Assembly (NCBI RefSeq): GCF_008369935.1
Contig: NZ_VTUZ01000005.1
Coordinates: forward strand, 62,001-126,000
Direction of reading: 5' to 3'
DNA length: 64,000 bases
DNA from: Paraburkholderia panacisoli
GTDB taxonomy: Bacteria; Pseudomonadota; Gammaproteobacteria; Burkholderiales; Burkholderiaceae
Part shown: in pieces, positions 8,450-17,354 of the stretch
How positions within the stretch are numbered: position 1 is the stretch's first letter
How the letters are laid out: the number at the start of each line of letters is the position of its first letter
Made by a program: the position numbers and the translations under genes
Notes under the pieces: generated by a model
What the model was told of the DNA's origin: nothing
The model's input: only the letters and a program-made list of their open reading frames with translations
Databases searched by the model: none

Positions 8450-9159
8450 CACTCGACGTCCGCGGCCAGCATGTAGCCGACGCCCCACACGGTCTTGATG
8501 AAACGCGGCTTGGACGGATCGTCCTCGACGATCTGCCGCAGCCGCAGCACCTGCACGTCGATACTGCGATCGAGCGCGTCATGATCGCGGCCCCGCGCGC
8601 GCGCCAGCAGGTTATCGCGGCTCACCGGCCGGTTCGGCGACGACGCCAGCGCGACCAGCAGCAGCATCTGTGCCGAGTGAAGCTCGAGCGGCACGCCCGC
8701 GCGCGACAGCTCCTGCTTGCCGACGTCGAGCGTGAAGTCGCCGAAACGCACGCTTTGCGAAGTCACGGTGACATCGCCCGACGCAATCTTCTGACGGCGC
8801 AGCAGCGCGTTGATGCGCGCCACCAGTTCGCGCGGCAGGAACGGTTTGGCAAGGTAGTCGTCGGCGCCGGTTTCGAGGCCGACCACGCGGTCGAGCGGAT
8901 CGCCCTTCGCGGTCAGCATCAGGATCGGCAAGGTCTGGCCCCGCTCGCGCAGGCGCGCGCAGATCTGCAGGCCGTCCTCTTCGCCGATCATCAGGTCGAG
9001 CACCAGCAGATCGAACGGCTCGCGCTCCAGGTAACGGTCCAGACGCCTGCCGTCCTCGGCGACGCGCACATCGAAGCCGTGGCTGCGCAGAAACCGTTGC
9101 AGCATGTTGCGCAGTTCGACTTCGTCGTCGAGCACGATGATCTTGGCGGGGCGATCCAT
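8449..9159 (-). CDS. OmpR-family response regulator
   Basis: A 236-residue DNA-binding response regulator and cognate partner of the kinase that follows it. The receiver domain has the acidic pair DDE near the N-terminus, the phosphoacceptor Asp in VLDLMIGEEDG, the switch Thr in MLTAKG and the Lys in LAKPF. The C-terminal winged-helix is of the OmpR/PhoB type (RSIDVQVLRLRQIVEDDP, GVGYML). The start at 9159 has GGAG about nine bases upstream; the same frame extends further upstream but that part is out-of-family sequence. The stop overlaps the kinase start. Confidence 0.93.
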   Translation of the reverse strand: MDRPAKIIVLDDEVELRNMLQRFLRSHGFDVRVAEDGRRLDRYLEREPFDLLVLDLMIGEEDGLQICARLRERGQTLPILMLTAKGDPLDRVVGLETGADDYLAKPFLPRELVARINALLRRQKIASGDVTVTSQSVRFGDFTLDVGKQELSRAGVPLELHSAQMLLLVALASSPNRPVSRDNLLARARGRDHDALDRSIDVQVLRLRQIVEDDPSKPRFIKTVWGVGYMLAADVE

Positions 9160-9175
9160 GCGAAAGCTCCTCGGT

Positions 9176-9630
9176 TTAAGCGTCGGGCGGCGCCTCAGGT
9201 AGCGCCTTCTGCGTCGCATGCCGCTCGGAAAGACGCTGCAACAGCACGTAGAACGACGGAATGAACAGCACGGCGATGCAGGTGGAAGCGAGCATCCCCG
9301 AAAATACCGCAATCCCGAGCGAGCGGCGAGCGCTCACGCTGGCGCCGGTCGCGATCACGAGCGGCACCACGCCGAGAATGAACGCGAACGAGGTGCACGT
9401 TGTTCGAGCGCAGTGAGCACCGGGTCGTTGAACGCGGTCCACCAGGCCGCTTGTGCGGCGGGAGCGGTCTGCGCGCTGTCCGGCAAAGTCTCGAGCCAGC
9501 GGTCTTCGAGCATCACGTCCGGCTGCCTGAAATCCGGGCCGACTGTCACGCAGCCGCTCAACGCCGCACCGAACGACACGATGAGCGACGCGCTGGCCAG
9601 GCGCAGGCGGCGGGACATGGCAGGATTCAT
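9176..9630 (-). pseudogene. Deletion scar joining an OprM/NodT lipoprotein start to an RND permease end
   Basis: Read on the minus strand, this starts as a normal outer-membrane efflux lipoprotein: signal peptide, lipobox ALSGC, then VTVGPDFRQPD and WWTAFNDPVLTALEQ, the usual NodT/OprM N-terminus of about 80 residues. Near 9390-9400 homology switches, with a frame change, to the last ~65 residues of an RND permease (TSFAFILGVVPLVIATGA, then RRSLGIAVFSGMLAS), ending at 9176. The rest of the outer-membrane gene, any adaptor gene and nearly all of the permease are gone. An internal deletion of several kilobases in an operon ordered outer-membrane protein to permease explains this. No functional product is expected. 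Confidence 0.82.
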
Positions 9631-9868
9631 CGCGCGTTTTTTGGGGCGTCAAGGTACGGCAACGGGTTCGACGGAACGGCTCGCGGCACGACGCAGGAGG
9701 ACGCGGAACCAGGCATGAGCGAGCGGAACACAGCAGGTCACCGGACCGGGACACGCTTGAACGACAGGCAGCCAGCACCGCTTTGCGGCGCCGGGCGTCG
9801 CGGGATTCGGCGCAGACCGCACGGCCGCCCGCGCCACGCCCCTACGATCTCGCCGATGCCCGCGCGGC

Positions 9869-10162
9869 TCAGTGCGCTGCCCCGCGTTCCTGCATGAATG
9901 CCGCGATCTGCGGCAGCGTGATGTAGCCCGCCTTCTGCGTATCGATTTCGTCGAAATGTTGCGCCACCATCGGCATGCCCGCCTCGGCTTGCTGCTTCGT
10001 GAGCTTGCCGTCGTGCGTGGTGTTGGCGTTAGAAAAGCGCATCTGCAACTGCTGCGCCATCCGTTCCATACGCTGCGGGTTGCCGCCCTGCGGCGCGGCG
10101 CTCTGGGCGAACGTGATGGTGGATGCGCAGCACAGCAGCATGGCGGCGAGCAACTTCTTCAT
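9869..10162 (-). CDS. Secreted EF-hand-like protein
   Basis: A 97-residue protein with a Sec signal peptide (MKKLLAAMLLCCASTITFAQ, cleavage near residue 20). The mature part contains two EF-hand-like helix-loop-helix segments, around NANTTHDGKLTKQQ and FDEIDTQKAGYITLPQ. Both loops are degenerate: the first has Asn/Thr where calcium ligands are usually Asp, and the second lacks an acidic residue at position 5. Calcium binding is therefore uncertain. The start at 10162 gives a perfect signal peptide; the longer open frame upstream is not coding in character. Confidence 0.82.
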   Translation of the reverse strand: MKKLLAAMLLCCASTITFAQSAAPQGGNPQRMERMAQQLQMRFSNANTTHDGKLTKQQAEAGMPMVAQHFDEIDTQKAGYITLPQIAAFMQERGAAH

Positions 10163-10634
10163 GACCGACTCCTTCGATTGATCTTTGCTTGATTCATCGG
10201 GCGTCGCCTGCTTGTGCCGCGATCCGCGTCGATGACAGGCCGAATTCTTGTGGATGCGACGCCGGATGGCAATTTCAGAATCATGTCGACGTGTGTCATG
10301 GCTTTTCGCACACAGCGGCAGCGGGCACGATGCGCCCCGCGTGCGAATTGCAGCATGCGCTTCATACAGCGGCGCGTGCCGGCGGAGCGGCAATCCGTCT
10401 AGCCCGTGCGGCCTGCCGTGACATCGAATGAAATGACTTTGCCGTGTCGTTTCGACGCTGCGTTGCGTATCTTTCGTTTGCCGGCGCAGCACAGCATCGC
10501 AAACAGCGTATGCACCGTTCGCGCCGCCCGCGCCACGAGCGCATCCACGCAACGGCTGAGCGTCTACGCGAAGCCGGACTACCGGCGCGTCGTTTCAACA
10601 GGACATGCGCCGCTCAACGTCTTAGGAGTACCCA
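10163..10634. other. Intergenic spacer, divergent promoters expected
   Basis: About 470 bases between the divergent EF-hand-like gene and the Pro/Val-rich gene. Short open frames here have no ribosome-binding site or recognisable translation. It must carry both promoters, but I see no consensus I would defend. Confidence 0.4.
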
Positions 10635-10976
10635 GTGACTATTCGTCTCGCCTGCGTTTCTACCTTTACCGCGATCGGTCTCGCCTGCTCATCCACCGCG
10701 TTCGCCAGGGTCGTCATATACCTGCCCGCCGCCGTGGTCTATGCGCCGCCGCCGCGGCCGGTCTACTACTCCGTGCTGGTCAGTCCGGTGTACGTGACGG
10801 CGCCCCCGCCAGTTGTTGCTCCCGTCGCGGTGCCGGTCACCGCGTCCGTCACGGTCGCGCCGCTCAAACCGGGTGCGCTCTACACCACCGTCGTCGTGCC
10901 GCCGCCGGCCAACTACGCAGTCATGCCCGCGCCTGCCGTGACGTACGCTCAGCCGGTCATGATGATGCCGCGCTAA
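10635..10976 (+). CDS. Secreted Pro/Val-rich low-complexity protein
   Basis: A 113-residue protein starting at GTG (10635) with a TAGGAG ribosome-binding site seven bases upstream. The signal peptide ends near SSTAFA, residue ~24. The mature chain is dominated by Pro, Val, Ala and Tyr, with runs such as VVYAPPPRPVYYS and VTAPPPVVAPVAVPV. It has no Cys and few charges, which suggests an extended surface or periplasmic polypeptide. No family recognised; low-complexity proteins of this sort are common beside Burkholderia envelope genes. Confidence 0.62.
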   Translation: MTIRLACVSTFTAIGLACSSTAFARVVIYLPAAVVYAPPPRPVYYSVLVSPVYVTAPPPVVAPVAVPVTASVTVAPLKPGALYTTVVVPPPANYAVMPAPAVTYAQPVMMMPR

Positions 10977-11287
10977 CGCGCGCATCGGCTTGCGAGCGGC
11001 TCACTAGCCCCGGCAGTCCGCGCACCCGCTGCACGCGTTGCCCATGTGCTGATTACAACGGAGACAGTCGAACCAGCATAGGACATGCTTCGCGCCGGCA
11101 CGCCTGGTGAATTCCCGTTGTCCTGAACAGTTGCCGAGGCCCCGTGGGAGAAGGCCGGGCTGCTCGCGCCATCGCGCTGCGTGGCGCGATGAACGTCGCG
11201 GCAACGCGCGCCACATTCGTTGGGAACGGCGCTTGCTGCTGCCTTCTGGCGAGTGCCGAACTCACCCCCGCTTCCCGGAAACATCAG
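10977..11287. other. Intergenic spacer
   Basis: About 310 bases between the Pro/Val-rich gene and the small soluble gene at 11288. I see no gene, strong hairpin or repeat in it. Confidence 0.35.
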
Positions 11288-11533
11288 ATGACTTACCAGA
11301 ACATAGACAAGGAAATCGCCCACCTCGAAGTTGTCTTCGGGCTGATCTCCACATGTGACCGCTTTCCCCTGTCGTACTGGCATCAGCGCCTGCGCATGCT
11401 GCACAGCGCGTCGATGATGCCGGCGCAACGCGCGCGCGTCGCACGGCTCGAAGCGACATTGCGCTCGCTGCGTGAGGCGGAGGAAACGGCGAGCGCCGAG
11501 CCGCCGCACACTTCGACGGTCGCCGGGCCATGA
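11288..11533 (+). CDS. Small soluble protein coupled to the FNT channel gene
   Basis: An 81-residue hydrophilic, mostly helical protein (MTYQNIDKEIAHLEVVFGL...). The ATG at 11288 is preferred because the in-frame upstream sequence is compositionally unlike protein. Its stop overlaps the start of the FNT transporter gene (ATGA at 11530-11533), so the two are probably translationally coupled. It has no transmembrane helix and no recognised domain. The residues RLRMLHSASMMPAQRARVARLEATL form a likely long helix with basic character. Confidence 0.6.
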   Translation: MTYQNIDKEIAHLEVVFGLISTCDRFPLSYWHQRLRMLHSASMMPAQRARVARLEATLRSLREAEETASAEPPHTSTVAGP

Positions 11534-12438
11534 CGCAGGCCTTGAAGGTAAAGCAGCCAGAGCAAGCGGCGGCGAGCACCGTCGACCCAGGCGCACGCGC
11601 GCGGGACGCGGGCGCGGACTCGCCGCATCTGGACGAGGAGGAACAGGATCAGGCCGCCGACCATACCGCGCCCCATGCGCTCGTCCTTCACGAAATCGTT
11701 CGTGCGGAAGGCGAAGCCGCACTCGAGCGGACCATCGGCGCGTTGATCTGGTCGTCGTTGGCGGCGGGGTTGTCGATGGGCTTCTCGTTTCTCACGCAAG
11801 CGGTGCTGCAAGCCGGATTGCCGGACGTGCCCTGGCGCTATCTGGTGGCGAGCCTCGGCTACTCGATGGGCTTCGTGCTGGTCATCATGGGCCGGCAGCA
11901 ACTGTTCACCGAGAGCACCTTGACCGTCGTGCTGCCGGTATTGACGCGGCGCGATATGCCGACCTTCCTCAAGGCGCTGCGTCTGTGGGTCGTCGTGCTG
12001 GTGTTCAACCTGATCAGCACCTGGATCTTCGCCGCGATGCTACGGATTCCTGAAGTGTTTTCACCCGCCGTCGAGGACGCGCTCGGCGAGGTGTCGCGCG
12101 CCGCGCTCGGCCCGCAGGACACACTGCCCACTTTTGTGCGCGCGATCTTCGCCGGGTGGCTGATCGCGCTGATGGTGTGGCTGTTGCCGAGTGCACGCTC
12201 GGCGCGTCTACTGACCGTTTTGCTGATCACGTATGTGGTGGCCGTGAGCCACCTGTCGCACATCATCGCTGGATCGACTGAAGTGGCCTACGTATATCTC
12301 GCCGGCGACGCGAGCTTGCATGACTATTTCTTCCGCTTCCTCGTGCCGACCCTTGCCGGCAACATCATCGGCGGCATGACGCTGGTGGCGCTGCTCAATC
12401 ATGCGGCGATCGCGCCGGAGATCAACCATAGCCGCTGA
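11530..12438 (+). CDS. Formate/nitrite transporter (FNT) family channel, YfdC-like
   Basis: A 302-residue inner-membrane channel of the FNT family, which forms pentamers passing small monovalent anions such as formate or nitrite. Residues 1-70 are a hydrophilic N-terminal extension rich in Glu, Asp and Ala. Six membrane helices follow, with the family's broken-helix regions around SLAAGLSMGFSFLTQ and, in the second half, VVAVSHLSHIIAGSTEVAY, where the FNT pore His is expected. The long acidic N-terminus and the sequence GRQQLFTESTLTVVLPVL resemble the YfdC subgroup rather than FocA. The substrate cannot be deduced. It follows the 81-residue gene with a 4-base overlap. Confidence 0.88.
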   Translation: MTQALKVKQPEQAAASTVDPGARARDAGADSPHLDEEEQDQAADHTAPHALVLHEIVRAEGEAALERTIGALIWSSLAAGLSMGFSFLTQAVLQAGLPDVPWRYLVASLGYSMGFVLVIMGRQQLFTESTLTVVLPVLTRRDMPTFLKALRLWVVVLVFNLISTWIFAAMLRIPEVFSPAVEDALGEVSRAALGPQDTLPTFVRAIFAGWLIALMVWLLPSARSARLLTVLLITYVVAVSHLSHIIAGSTEVAYVYLAGDASLHDYFFRFLVPTLAGNIIGGMTLVALLNHAAIAPEINHSR

Positions 12439-12507
12439 GCCGCCGCGTGAGCGAATGCGCGCGATGACTGCACACGCGGCGGCCCATCAGGACGGCACGC
12501 CGCCCGC

Positions 12508-13758
12508 TCAACCGGTCAGCAGCCGCGCGCCGAGCGCCAGCACGAGGGCCGGCACCATCACGAGCGCGCCGACCTTCAGGAATTTCATGAAGCTCACGTC
12601 TTCGCCTTCGCGGCGAATCGCGTTGAGCCAGAGAATGGTCGCGAGCGAGCCCGTGATCGACAGGTTCGGGCCGAGATCGACGCCGATCAGCAGCGCGTCG
12701 ATCACACGCTCCGGACTCTGCGCCTGGATCACCGTCGAACTGGCGATCAGGCCGGCCGGCAAGTTGTTCATCAGATTGCTGCCGAACGCGATGAGCGCGC
12801 CGGCCCATCCCGCCGTCGCCATTTCGTTGTGTTCGGTCGCGCGCCGCAGCGTCGTGGCGAGTGTCCCGATGACACCCGTGTGATCGAGCATCTCGACCAG
12901 CACGAACAGCGCCGCCACCAGCGGCAGCACGCTCCACGAAATTTCGCGGATCATCGGTAGCGGCGATTTGCGCTCCAGAATCAGCACCACCAGCGCGGTC
13001 AGCGCGCCGAGTATCGCGGTCGGCATGCCGAGCGCAATGTCGTAGGCGGACACCGTCAGCAGCACGCCCGCCGTCACCGCGATACCCGCCAGCGCGACCC
13101 GTCCGCTCGACGACAATTCGACCGCTTCGAGATTCGCTTCGCAGACCCCCGCGAGCGCGCCGCGCTGGGTCCAGCGCAACATCACGTAAGTCGCGGCGAT
13201 CGACAGCACGGACGGCAGCGTGAAGCGCATCATCCACGCGCCGAGTGCGGGCGTGTGGTTGCCGTACAGCACGATGTTGGCCGGATTCGAAATCGGCAGC
13301 ACGAAACTCGCCGCGTTGGCGACGAAAGCGCAGATGAACAGCAACGGCAGCGGCGGCGTCTTCGCTTTCTTCGCGACGGCGAACACGGCCGGCGTGAGCA
13401 CGACCGCGGTGGCGTCGTTGGACAGAAACGCTGTAATCACCACGCCGACCAGGTACACCAGCACAAACAGCTTGCGCGGCGAGCTTTGCGCGTGATTGAC
13501 CGCGAGCACGGCGACCCAGTCAAACAGGCCTTCGCGGCGGCCCACTTCCGACAGCAGCATCATGCCGAACAGAAACAGGTAGACGTCGGTGCCCTTGCCG
13601 ATTGCCTCGATCGCGAGATGCACCGGCAACAGGCCGAGCGACACAAGCAGCAGCGCGCCCGCGACGGCCCATACGGCCTCAGGCCATTTGAACGGCCGGG
13701 TGATGACGCCGGCCGTGGCCAGCGCGGCGATACCCCAGGAGAGGAAAACGGAATTCAC
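12508..13758 (-). CDS. arsB: ArsB-type arsenite/anion permease
   Basis: A 416-residue membrane protein of the ArsB/NhaD ion-transporter superfamily with about 11-12 helices. Diagnostic stretches are FLSNDATAVVLTPAV, ANAASFVLPISNPAN and, in the second half, SNLMNNLPAGLIAS and GVDLGPNLSITGSLATIL, the repeated Asn-rich helix-break motifs of ArsB. ArsB extrudes arsenite or antimonite. No arsR, arsC or arsA is in the vicinity, so the arsenic role is a family-level inference and another anion is possible. The gene is convergent with the FNT gene and divergent from the cytochrome b561 gene. Confidence 0.85.
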   Translation of the reverse strand: MNSVFLSWGIAALATAGVITRPFKWPEAVWAVAGALLLVSLGLLPVHLAIEAIGKGTDVYLFLFGMMLLSEVGRREGLFDWVAVLAVNHAQSSPRKLFVLVYLVGVVITAFLSNDATAVVLTPAVFAVAKKAKTPPLPLLFICAFVANAASFVLPISNPANIVLYGNHTPALGAWMMRFTLPSVLSIAATYVMLRWTQRGALAGVCEANLEAVELSSSGRVALAGIAVTAGVLLTVSAYDIALGMPTAILGALTALVVLILERKSPLPMIREISWSVLPLVAALFVLVEMLDHTGVIGTLATTLRRATEHNEMATAGWAGALIAFGSNLMNNLPAGLIASSTVIQAQSPERVIDALLIGVDLGPNLSITGSLATILWLNAIRREGEDVSFMKFLKVGALVMVPALVLALGARLLTG

Positions 13759-13967
13759 AGCGTAGGCCCTGGAAGATGAGTTGCGTGGTTGCTGATGTGG
13801 TCTCGTTGCGAGTCAGCCGGAAAATTACCACAGCGCGAGCGCATTTCATTCAGATTAGCGTCGCCGCCACAACAATCTGTTCTCTCGCACCCGGCTATTC
13901 AGTGTTTATCGGCCTGCTTACCATCCACATTCTCACTCGATCCCTCGCCAACCCCGAGCCCAAGAGA

Positions 13968-14522
13968 ATGCCATCACGCCCTTCCGGTTCCGAACGCTAC
14001 AACGGCGCGGCCATTGCACTGCACTGGCTGATCGCCGTGCTGATCATCTGCGGGTTCTATCTCGGCTGGATCATGACCGATATCCCCGGTTTCACGCCCA
14101 CCAAGCTGAAGTACTTCTCGTGGCACAAGTGGATCGGCGTGACCGTGTTCGCGCTCGCCGCGCTCCGCATGCTATGGCGCGCCACCCACCGCGCGCCGCC
14201 GCTCGATGACGCCACGCCCGCGTGGCAGAAGGCGGCGGCCCATCTGGTGCACGGCGTGCTGTACCTGCTGATGCTCGCGATCCCGCTGTCCGGCTACTTC
14301 TATAGTTCGGCGGCCGGCATTCAGGTGGTGTACCTCGGCGTCGTGCCGCTGCCCACCTTCATTGGCCCGGATCCAGCGCTCAAGGCCACGCTGCGCACGC
14401 TCCACGTACTGCTCGACTACACGCTGCTGGCGCTCGTCGTCATGCATGTGCTGGCGGCGCTCAAGCATCAGTTCGTCGACCGCGACGGATTGCTCGCGCG
14501 GATGATCCCGTTCCTCAAGTAA
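13968..14522 (+). CDS. Cytochrome b561
   Basis: A 184-residue diheme b-type cytochrome with four membrane helices. Its histidines fit the family: ALHWLIAVLI in helix 1, SWHKWIGV in helix 2, HLVHGVLYLLML in helix 3 and LRTLHVLLDYTLLALVVMHV in helix 4. These proteins pass electrons from the quinone pool or to superoxide at the inner membrane. I start at ATG 13968 because helix 1 follows immediately. The ribosome-binding site (AAGAG) is weak and close, and the frame is open upstream. Two YceI genes follow on the same strand, a common b561-yceI-yceI arrangement in betaproteobacteria. Confidence 0.9.
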   Translation: MPSRPSGSERYNGAAIALHWLIAVLIICGFYLGWIMTDIPGFTPTKLKYFSWHKWIGVTVFALAALRMLWRATHRAPPLDDATPAWQKAAAHLVHGVLYLLMLAIPLSGYFYSSAAGIQVVYLGVVPLPTFIGPDPALKATLRTLHVLLDYTLLALVVMHVLAALKHQFVDRDGLLARMIPFLK

Positions 14523-14619
14523 CGACCTCGACCACTGCCGATTGGTCACCACTGGTTGGCAATCTAATTCCCAACAGCGTGCAATTCATGCACGCTGGTT
14601 CGATAGGATGTGTACCACC

Positions 14620-15195
14620 ATGAAATCAACCCCTCTCCCCTCCGTTCGCCGCGCGGCGCTCGCCGGTCTCGCCGCTCTTTCCATGTTCGGCGCCGGCCTC
14701 GCGCACGCCGACGTCGACCTGAGCAAAAGCACGGTCGTCGCCACCACGAAGCAGATGAACGTGCCGGTCGACGGCAAGTTCAGGAAGTTCTCCGCGCAAC
14801 TGAACTTCGATCCGGCGAAGCCGACCGCCGGCAACGCCAACGTGACGATCGACACCGCCAGCTACGACCTCGGCGCCGACGACTACAACAAGCAGGCGCA
14901 AGGCAAGGAATGGTTCGACAGCGCGGCCTGGCCGGCCGCGACCTTCGTGTCGAGCGCGATCGCGCCGGCCGGCGGCAACCAGTACAAGATCACCGGCAAG
15001 CTGACCATCAAGGGCAAGTCGCAAACCGTCGTGGTGCCGGTCGTCATCGCGAGCCAGGGCGCCACGCAAACCTTCGACGGCTCGTTGCCGATCAAACGCT
15101 CGCAGTTCGACGTCGGCACGGGCGAATGGAAAGACACGTCGGTCGTCGCCGACGAAGTCGTCATCAAATTTCACCTCGTCGCTTCGAAGAAGTAA
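14620..15195 (+). CDS. YceI-family periplasmic protein, copy 1
   Basis: A 191-residue secreted lipocalin-like protein of the YceI family, which binds isoprenoid-type lipids and is tied to b561 electron transfer. The signal peptide ends around GAGLAHA. The mature beta-barrel has ANVTIDTASYDLGADDYN, KGKEWFD-type and TGKLTIKGKSQTVVVPV segments. The last corresponds to the family motif Gly-x-Leu-Thr-(hydrophobic/Lys)-Gly. The start at 14620 follows a GGATG stretch; an ATG four codons upstream is an alternative. It is 97 bases after the b561 gene and 48 bases before the second YceI gene. Confidence 0.9.
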   Translation: MKSTPLPSVRRAALAGLAALSMFGAGLAHADVDLSKSTVVATTKQMNVPVDGKFRKFSAQLNFDPAKPTAGNANVTIDTASYDLGADDYNKQAQGKEWFDSAAWPAATFVSSAIAPAGGNQYKITGKLTIKGKSQTVVVPVVIASQGATQTFDGSLPIKRSQFDVGTGEWKDTSVVADEVVIKFHLVASKK

Positions 15196-15243
15196 CGAAA
15201 ACACCGAAGCATCGCTGCACTTTCTGAATACCTGGAGAACACC

Positions 15244-15822
15244 TTGAAGAAATCCTTTCTGCTCGCCGCAGGCGCGCTCGCCGCTGCATTGTCGTTCAAT
15301 GCGATGGCCGCCGATACGTATCAGCTCGATCCGACCCACACGTACCCGAGCTTCGAAACCGACCACTTCGGCGGCATCTCGACCTGGCGCGGCAAGTTCA
15401 AGAAGAGCAGCGGCACCGTGGTGCTGGATCGCGCGGCGAAGACCGGCACGGTCGACGTGACGATCGACGCGAACTCGGTGGACATCGGCAACGACAAGCT
15501 CGACGCGGAGCTCGTCACCGACAAGTTCTTCGACGCCGCGAAGTACCCGAGCGCCACCTACAAGGGCACGCAGATCCGCTTCGACGGTGACAAGCCGGTG
15601 GAAGTGATCGGCACGCTGACGATGCACGGCATCACCAAACCGGTCAACCTGAAGATCGAATCGTTCAAGTGCTTCACGCATCCGGTGCTCAAGCGCGAAG
15701 TGTGCGGCACGGAATCCACCGGGACGTTCAATCGCGACGACTTCGGCATCGACTTCGGCAAGGCTTACGGCTTCAAGATGCTGACCACGCTGAATATTCA
15801 GGCTGAGGGCATCAAGCAGTAA
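15244..15822 (+). CDS. YceI-family periplasmic protein, copy 2
   Basis: A 192-residue YceI protein starting at TTG (15244) with GGAG eight bases upstream. The signal peptide is [20 protein letters not shown]. The mature part is a standard YceI barrel: [67 protein letters not shown] and [13 protein letters not shown]. It is closer to the family consensus than copy 1, so the tandem pair is an old duplication rather than a recent one. A strong hairpin lies downstream at 15854. Confidence 0.93.
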   Translation: MKKSFLLAAGALAAALSFNAMAADTYQLDPTHTYPSFETDHFGGISTWRGKFKKSSGTVVLDRAAKTGTVDVTIDANSVDIGNDKLDAELVTDKFFDAAKYPSATYKGTQIRFDGDKPVEVIGTLTMHGITKPVNLKIESFKCFTHPVLKREVCGTESTGTFNRDDFGIDFGKAYGFKMLTTLNIQAEGIKQ

Positions 15823-15853
15823 TCTCCGGGCTTCACACAAGCTTGCGTCACAC

Positions 15854-15901
15854 GGTTGCGGCAACGGGCCGGTCGAGATAGTCGACCAGGTTGCCGCGAC
15901 C
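15854..15901 (+). terminator. Two-tier hairpin after the yceI pair
   Basis: An outer 12-bp stem (bases 54-65 pairing with 90-101 of the 15,800s, with one G-U) encloses a perfect inner stem GGTCGA/TCGACC with loop GATAG. It is followed by GGTCTTT, a weak T tract. Position and structure suggest a transcription terminator for the b561-yceI-yceI operon. Confidence 0.5.
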
Positions 15902-16187
15902 GGTCTTTACGAAATAGCCCTTCAAACAGGGACTGTTTTACTCGAAACAGCGGATTGAATCGCCTGTTCGCAGAATTTCCAGCTCATGACGCGCGGTCTC
16001 GCCGCGCGGCAAAACCTTCAGCACCCGCTGTCTCCCTTCTGAACCGCGCCGCTCGAACGCATGGCGCTCAGCGCTATATCCAGCGGTACAGACCGCGCCC
16101 GCGCCGGCCGAGCAAGGTACTATTACGGTTTGGCGCCCGCCCCCCCGACCTGCATCGCGCCGTCTCCGTCATCTGCTTTCACCGCCC
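15902..16187. other. Intergenic spacer before dinB
   Basis: This stretch should contain the dinB promoter. I searched by eye for a LexA-type CTGT-N8-ACAG box and found no convincing copy. No gene seen. Confidence 0.35.
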
Positions 16188-17354
16188 ATGAGTGCCCCCG
16201 TCCGCCGCATCGCGCATCTCGACATGGACGCGTTCTACGCGTCCGTCGAGCTATTGCGCTATCCCGAACTGCGCGGCCAGGCGGTGGTGATCGGCGGCGG
16301 CCGCAACGGCGTGCCGCAAACGCTCGCCGACGGCAGCCGCCGCTTTGCGAAGCTGCGCGATTATGCGGGCCGCGGCGTCGTGACCACGTCCACTTACGAA
16401 GCGCGCGCGCTCGGCGTGTTCTCGGCGATGGGCATGATGAAAGCGGCCGCGCTCGCGCCGGATGCGATCCTGCTGCCCACCGACTTCGACTCGTACCGCC
16501 ATTACTCGCGTCTGTTCAAGGCGGCGGTCGCGACCTTCACCGACCGCATCGAAGATCGCGGCATCGACGAAATCTATATCGACCTCACCGACTCGCCGGG
16601 CGAGCCGCACGAGATTGCCGCGCGTATCAAGCAGGCGGTCAATCAGGCCACCGGCCTCACCTGCTCGATTTGCGTGGCGCCCAACAAGCTGCTCGCCAAG
16701 ATCGGCTCGGAACTCGACAAACCCGACGGCCTGACGATCCTCACGCCGGCCGACGTGCCGTTGCGCGTGTGGCCGCTGCCGGTGCGCAAGGTCAACGGGA
16801 TCGGCCCGAAGGCCGCTGAAAAGCTCGCGGCGCTCGGTCTCGCGACGGTCGGCGATCTGGCGGCGGCGGACGCGGGACTGTTACAGGACAACTTCGGGCG
16901 CAGCTATTCGGCCTGGCTGATGCAGGTCGCCCAGGGTCACGACGAGCGGCCGGTGGTGGTCGAATCGGAGCCCAAGTCGATGAGCCGCGAGACCACGTTC
17001 GAACGCGATCTGCATCCGCGCCACGACCGCCCCGCGCTGTCCAGTTCGTTTACCGGCTTGTGCGTGCGGGTCGCGGAAGATCTCGTGCGCAAGGGCTACG
17101 TCGGCCGGACCGTGGGGATCAAGCTGCGTTACGACGATTTCCGCACGGTCACCCGCGATCTGACGCTCGACGAGCCGACCGCGGACGCAATCGAAATCCG
17201 CCGCGCGGCGACCGAATGTCTGCGGCGAGTGGAATTGAATCGCAAGCTGCGGCTGCTCGGCGTGCGCGTGAGCGCGTTGACGCCGGCCAACGCGCAAGCG
17301 CCGAAGCCGCGTGTGCCGGTTCAGGCCGACTTGCCTTTCGCCAGCGACGAGTAA
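16188..17354 (+). CDS. dinB: DNA polymerase IV (Y-family)
   Basis: A 388-residue translesion polymerase. The catalytic carboxylates are in LDMDAFYASVE (N-terminus) and RGIDEIYIDLT (about residue 125); thumb and little-finger domains follow (GIGPKAAEKL, SMSRETTFERDL). The C-terminus ends QADLPFASDE; QADLPF is the beta-clamp-binding peptide that attaches Pol IV to the replication sliding clamp. The ATG at 16188 matches the family start exactly. The last 34 bases, including the clamp-binding codons, overlap antisense with the end of the kinase gene on the other strand. Confidence 0.96.
   Translation: MSAPVRRIAHLDMDAFYASVELLRYPELRGQAVVIGGGRNGVPQTLADGSRRFAKLRDYAGRGVVTTSTYEARALGVFSAMGMMKAAALAPDAILLPTDFDSYRHYSRLFKAAVATFTDRIEDRGIDEIYIDLTDSPGEPHEIAARIKQAVNQATGLTCSICVAPNKLLAKIGSELDKPDGLTILTPADVPLRVWPLPVRKVNGIGPKAAEKLAALGLATVGDLAAADAGLLQDNFGRSYSAWLMQVAQGHDERPVVVESEPKSMSRETTFERDLHPRHDRPALSSSFTGLCVRVAEDLVRKGYVGRTVGIKLRYDDFRTVTRDLTLDEPTADAIEIRRAATECLRRVELNRKLRLLGVRVSALTPANAQAPKPRVPVQADLPFASDE

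Noticed and set aside
12508..13758. An arsenic resistance operon around the ArsB-like gene.
   Set aside because: No arsR, arsC, arsH or acr3 adjacent; only the permease is present.
15902..16187. LexA box before dinB.
   Set aside because: No CTGT-N8-ACAG match seen on either strand; SOS control is not supported by the sequence.
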